Of a stretch of 9,424 bases of DNA, positions 7,069 to 9,424 are shown in pieces (the first letter of the stretch is position 1; the number at the start of each line of letters is the position of its first letter). Under the pieces are notes generated by a model. The model saw only the letters and a program-made list of their open reading frames with translations. It searched no databases and was not told the DNA's origin. Where the stretch lies: the NCBI GenBank assembly GCA_022758945.1, contig JAEMQE010000005.1:1909-11332 (forward strand), written 5' to 3'. Both the position numbers and the translations under genes were made by a program. This DNA comes from Lentimicrobium sp. Its GTDB lineage: Bacteria > Bacteroidota > Bacteroidia > Flavobacteriales > Flavobacteriaceae.

Positions 7069-7258
7069 GTAGAATTATTTAGAAATATAATTTAACTTTG
7101 GTACAATAGATATTTTTTCTAAACGAAATGATCACGTATTATATCAGAATCAGTTTTGTAAAAACAAAATCAATTCTTTTTAATGGAATGTAACATAGGT
7201 TTCAAAGCAAATGAATACAATACTTTAATTTTATACTTTTAAATTTAAAATTTTAACA
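7069..7258 (+). promoter_or_regulatory. ccoG upstream region with candidate promoter
   Basis: TAACTTTG at 7093-7100 matches TAnnTTTG exactly. A TTTG ending at 7069 lies 23 bases upstream, at the upper limit of Bacteroidota -33/-7 spacing. This promoter would leave a leader of about 150 bases before the ccoG ATG. A weaker candidate, TAGGTTTC (7196-7203), matches 5 of the 6 fixed bases. A small A/T hairpin (TTTTGT 7154-7159, ACAAAA 7164-7169) lies between them. I see no copy of the FNR-like palindrome here, nor any gene or recognisable riboswitch. Confidence 0.4.
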
Positions 7259-8677
7259 ATGTCAAAATTACCAGACGAAGCTTTTAGAGATACCATCGGA
7301 ACAATTGATGAAGAGGGAAATAGAAAATATATTTTTCCTAAAAAACCTTCCGGAAAGTTTTATGATTACCGAAAGTGGGTGAGCTACTTTTTACTAATTA
7401 TTTTGGTTGCAAATCCTTTTATAAAGATCAATGGCAATCAGTTTATGATGTTCAATGTTTTGGAAAGAAGATTTAATATTTTCGGATTTCCATTTTGGCC
7501 ACAGGATTTTTACCTCTTCGTGATATCTATGATTGTGGGAGTGGTTTTTGTCATTCTCTTTACTGTCATTTTTGGTCGAATTTTTTGTGGATGGATTTGT
7601 CCACAAACCATATTTTTAGAAATGGTATTTCGTAGAATTGAATATTGGATTGAAGGGGATCGTGGTGCTCAAATGCGTTTAGCAAAACAAGAATGGAATG
7701 CTGAAAAAATTAGAAAGAAAGCCATCAAATGGTTTATTTTTCTAATAATTTCTTTTTTTATTGCCAATGTTTTTCTTGCCTACCTTATCAGCAGTGACGA
7801 ACTAATTACAATGATTGAAGACGGTCCAATGTCGCACATAAGCACTTTAATATCATTGCTCATTTTTACTGGAGTATTCTACTTTATTTTTGCTTGGTTC
7901 AGAGAACAAGTTTGTATTATTGCTTGCCCTTACGGAAGATTGCAAGGTGTATTGTTGGATGATAAATCCATCAATGTGGCTTATGATTTTGTTCGTGGCG
8001 AAAAAGAAACCGGTAGAGCTAAATTCAACAAGCAAGAAGACAGAGCAGCCACCGGAAAAGGAGATTGTATAGATTGCAAACAATGTGTTCACGTTTGCCC
8101 AACAGGAATTGATATCAGAAATGGGACTCAGTTAGAATGTGTGAATTGTACAGCTTGTATAGATGAATGTAATTCGATTATGGAAAGTGTTGGTTTGCCA
8201 AAGGGACTCATTCGATATGCTTCAGAAGACGAAATCGAGAAAAATGCTAAATTTAAATTTACTGCAAGAATGAAAGGATATTCTGCAGTGTTATTTATTT
8301 TGGTTGGCGTTTTGGTTGGATTATTGTTTTTGAGAACTGATGTTGAGGCGGTTATTTTGCGATTGCCTGGACAATTGTATCAACATAAAGGAGAAAGCAT
8401 CAGTAACATTTATACGTTTAAAGTTATCAATAAAACCAATAATGATTTCAATGATATACACTTTAAACTGGTTGGTATAAAAGGAACTTTGAAAGTGGTT
8501 GGTGAGCAAGATTTGAAAGTGCCAAAACAAGGAATGAAAAGTGGAACTTTGTTTATTGAAATCAATCAATATTTATTGGAATCCGACAAAACTAAATTGG
8601 AGATTGAAGTTTATGATGGTAATAAAAAAATTGAAACAAGTAAAACAAGTTTTTTAAGTCCAAGAAGTTTTGACTAA
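7259..8677 (+). CDS. ccoG: CcoG: membrane iron-sulphur protein for cbb3 oxidase copper assembly
   Basis: 472 residues, usual for CcoG/FixG/RdxA. Five membrane segments lie at about 41-57, 84-106, 158-177, 195-214 and 342-359. Two conserved cysteine pairs sit at the membrane: CGWICP (C110, C114) and CIIACP (C219, C223). A ferredoxin-type domain binds two [4Fe-4S] clusters (C270, C273, C276, C280 and C294, C297, C300, C304). The C-terminal 110 residues form the periplasmic Ig-like FixG_C domain. CcoG has been characterised as a Cu(II) reductase that helps hand copper to the oxidase assembly path. Every expected cysteine is present. It follows the terminator after ccoP and so heads a second transcript, with ccoH 30 bp downstream. 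The start is ATG 7259, giving the family N-terminus MSKLPDEAFRDTIGTID. Confidence 0.96.
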   Translation: MSKLPDEAFRDTIGTIDEEGNRKYIFPKKPSGKFYDYRKWVSYFLLIILVANPFIKINGNQFMMFNVLERRFNIFGFPFWPQDFYLFVISMIVGVVFVILFTVIFGRIFCGWICPQTIFLEMVFRRIEYWIEGDRGAQMRLAKQEWNAEKIRKKAIKWFIFLIISFFIANVFLAYLISSDELITMIEDGPMSHISTLISLLIFTGVFYFIFAWFREQVCIIACPYGRLQGVLLDDKSINVAYDFVRGEKETGRAKFNKQEDRAATGKGDCIDCKQCVHVCPTGIDIRNGTQLECVNCTACIDECNSIMESVGLPKGLIRYASEDEIEKNAKFKFTARMKGYSAVLFILVGVLVGLLFLRTDVEAVILRLPGQLYQHKGESISNIYTFKVINKTNNDFNDIHFKLVGIKGTLKVVGEQDLKVPKQGMKSGTLFIEINQYLLESDKTKLEIEVYDGNKKIETSKTSFLSPRSFD

Positions 8678-8707
8678 CTTTATAGACTTTTAACAAAATA
8701 AGACAGT

Positions 8708-9157
8708 ATGAAAATTAATTGGGGAACAGGAATTGTCATTGCATTTGCATTGTTCATTACGTTTATTTTATATTTTATTATCAAAGTACAAGTGGATTCT
8801 AAATACGATAATGACTTGGTAGTAGAGGAATATTATAAGCACGATGCTAAATTTGGGGATGAAATGGTGAGAGTTCAAAATGCTCAGGATTTGCCTCAAA
8901 AACCTGTAATAACAACTACTTCTGAAGGAGTTTCAATCGTATTTCCAGAAGTTTTTATTTCCAAAGACATCAAAGGGAAAGTTTCTTTTTACCGTCCCTC
9001 CAACAAAAAATTTGATTTCGACGTTCCTATTTCTCTTTCCAGACTTTCTATGAATGTTCCTGCAAAAAGATTAGTTGGGGGACGTTGGGACATCAATATG
9101 GAATGGCAATATGAAGGCAAACAGTATCTTTCTAAAGAAATAATTTATATTAAATAA
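8708..9157 (+). CDS. ccoH: CcoH/FixH family cbb3 oxidase assembly protein
   Basis: 149 residues with one N-terminal membrane helix (about 7-26) after MKINWGTG, then a periplasmic beta-rich domain. The motif YDNDLVVEEYYKHD (33-46) just after the helix and the ending GGRWDINMEWQYEGKQY are typical of FixH. CcoH is a small membrane protein that associates with cbb3 assembly intermediates and the mature enzyme; its biochemical role is unclear. The 30-bp gap from ccoG carries no terminator, so the two are probably co-transcribed. No Shine-Dalgarno is visible before the ATG. The family identity rests on topology, motif and position. Confidence 0.92.
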   Translation: MKINWGTGIVIAFALFITFILYFIIKVQVDSKYDNDLVVEEYYKHDAKFGDEMVRVQNAQDLPQKPVITTTSEGVSIVFPEVFISKDIKGKVSFYRPSNKKFDFDVPISLSRLSMNVPAKRLVGGRWDINMEWQYEGKQYLSKEIIYIK

Positions 9158-9203
9158 AAAGATTTTAAGTCTAATAATTGAAGTCTGCAATCTGTAATTT
9201 AAA
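9158..9203. repeat. Short imperfect AGTCTn/AATCTG repeats between ccoH and the next gene
   Basis: The 46-bp gap contains the repeated words AAGTCTAAT, AAGTCTGC and AATCTGTAAT at spacings of roughly 8-16 bases. Similar AATCTGnAATCTn strings are, to my recollection, common between genes in Flavobacterium. No promoter or terminator is evident. The significance is unknown. Confidence 0.35.
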
Positions 9204-9424
9204 ATGCTTATAACCGCTTTTTTATTCGGTTTAATCAGTAGTTTTCACTGCATCGGAATGTGTGGTCCAATTGCTATGATGTTGCCTGTAGATAGAAGCA
9301 ATCAAGCTAAGAAAACAGTACAAATCATTACCTATCATATCGGGAGATTATCTGCTTATGCAGCGATTGAATTGGTTTTTGGTTTGCTTGGAAAGGGATT
9401 ATATCTTGCCGGAATGCAACAAAA
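9204..9424 (+). CDS. DsbD_2/TauE-SafE-like membrane protein, N-terminal part only
   Basis: An open frame from ATG 9204 runs off the right edge after 73 codons, with no stop. It begins MLITAFLFGLISSFHCIGMC. The first helix (about 2-14) leads into the signature HCxGMCGP (H15, C16, C20, G21, P22), then a short hydrophilic loop (about 30-38) and a second hydrophobic stretch (about 50-70). This matches the family labelled sulphite exporter TauE/SafE or DsbD_2, which has the DsbD-like membrane core and is commonly found beside ccoGH. The His/Cys/Met motif suggests metal, probably copper, or thiol chemistry linked to oxidase assembly; sulphite export is unlikely in this setting. It sits 46 bp after ccoH in the same direction and is likely part of that operon. 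The C-terminal two thirds cannot be judged. Confidence 0.8.
   Translation, partial: MLITAFLFGLISSFHCIGMCGPIAMMLPVDRSNQAKKTVQIITYHIGRLSAYAAIELVFGLLGKGLYLAGMQQ

Noticed and set aside
7237..7250. TTTTAAATTTAAAA palindrome just before ccoG
   Set aside because: It consists only of A and T in an A/T-rich leader, so chance self-complementarity is likely, and it shares no core with the FNR-like sites.
7853..8092. Opposing open frames of 79 codons (minus, 7853-8092) and 60 codons (plus, 7890-8072) inside ccoG
   Set aside because: Both overlap the conserved CIIACP and ferredoxin coding region, and neither has its own promoter or a protein-like composition.
8321..8569. Minus-strand frame of 82 codons in the 3' part of ccoG
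   Set aside because: It is fully inside the FixG_C domain coding sequence; composition is that of reverse-complemented coding DNA.

Overview
The window is an AT-rich chromosomal segment that reads as Bacteroidota, most likely Flavobacteriaceae and Flavobacterium-like. Three things point there: promoter boxes of the TAnnTTTG type, start codons without Shine-Dalgarno sequences, and a cbb3 oxidase locus in the order seen in that group, with subunits I and II fused into one protein. The assignment is from recognition only; no search was run.

Layout. Positions 1-139 hold two nearly identical 58-bp tandem repeats plus a degraded third copy. A Crp/Fnr-type regulator (163-849) is read leftward. Divergent from it is ccoI (960-3338), the copper P-type ATPase. 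After a 110-bp gap come ccoS (3449-3646), a fused ccoNO (3676-5859), ccoQ (5868-6047) and a one-haem ccoP (6067-7011), closely spaced and ending at a clear intrinsic terminator (7040-7068). After a 190-bp leader region follow ccoG (7259-8677), ccoH (8708-9157) and the first 73 codons of a membrane protein of the DsbD_2/TauE-SafE type (9204 to the right edge).

How it works together. CcoNO, CcoP and CcoQ form the high-affinity, proton-pumping terminal oxidase used when oxygen is scarce. CcoI, CcoS, CcoG, CcoH and probably the last protein deliver copper and assemble the enzyme. Two near-identical 18-bp palindromes resembling FNR boxes lie at 890-907 (between the regulator and ccoI) and 3385-3402 (before ccoS). 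Each is centred about 29 bp upstream of a TAnnTTTG box, the placement expected of a class II activator site. The simplest reading is that the adjacent regulator senses low oxygen and switches on both ccoI and ccoSNOQP. ccoGH seems to have a separate promoter without such a site.

I found no undescribed multi-gene system. The most notable points are the paired operators with matched promoter spacing, the altered cysteine pattern and recognition helix of the regulator, the single-haem CcoP, and the hairpin-rich tandem repeat at the left edge.
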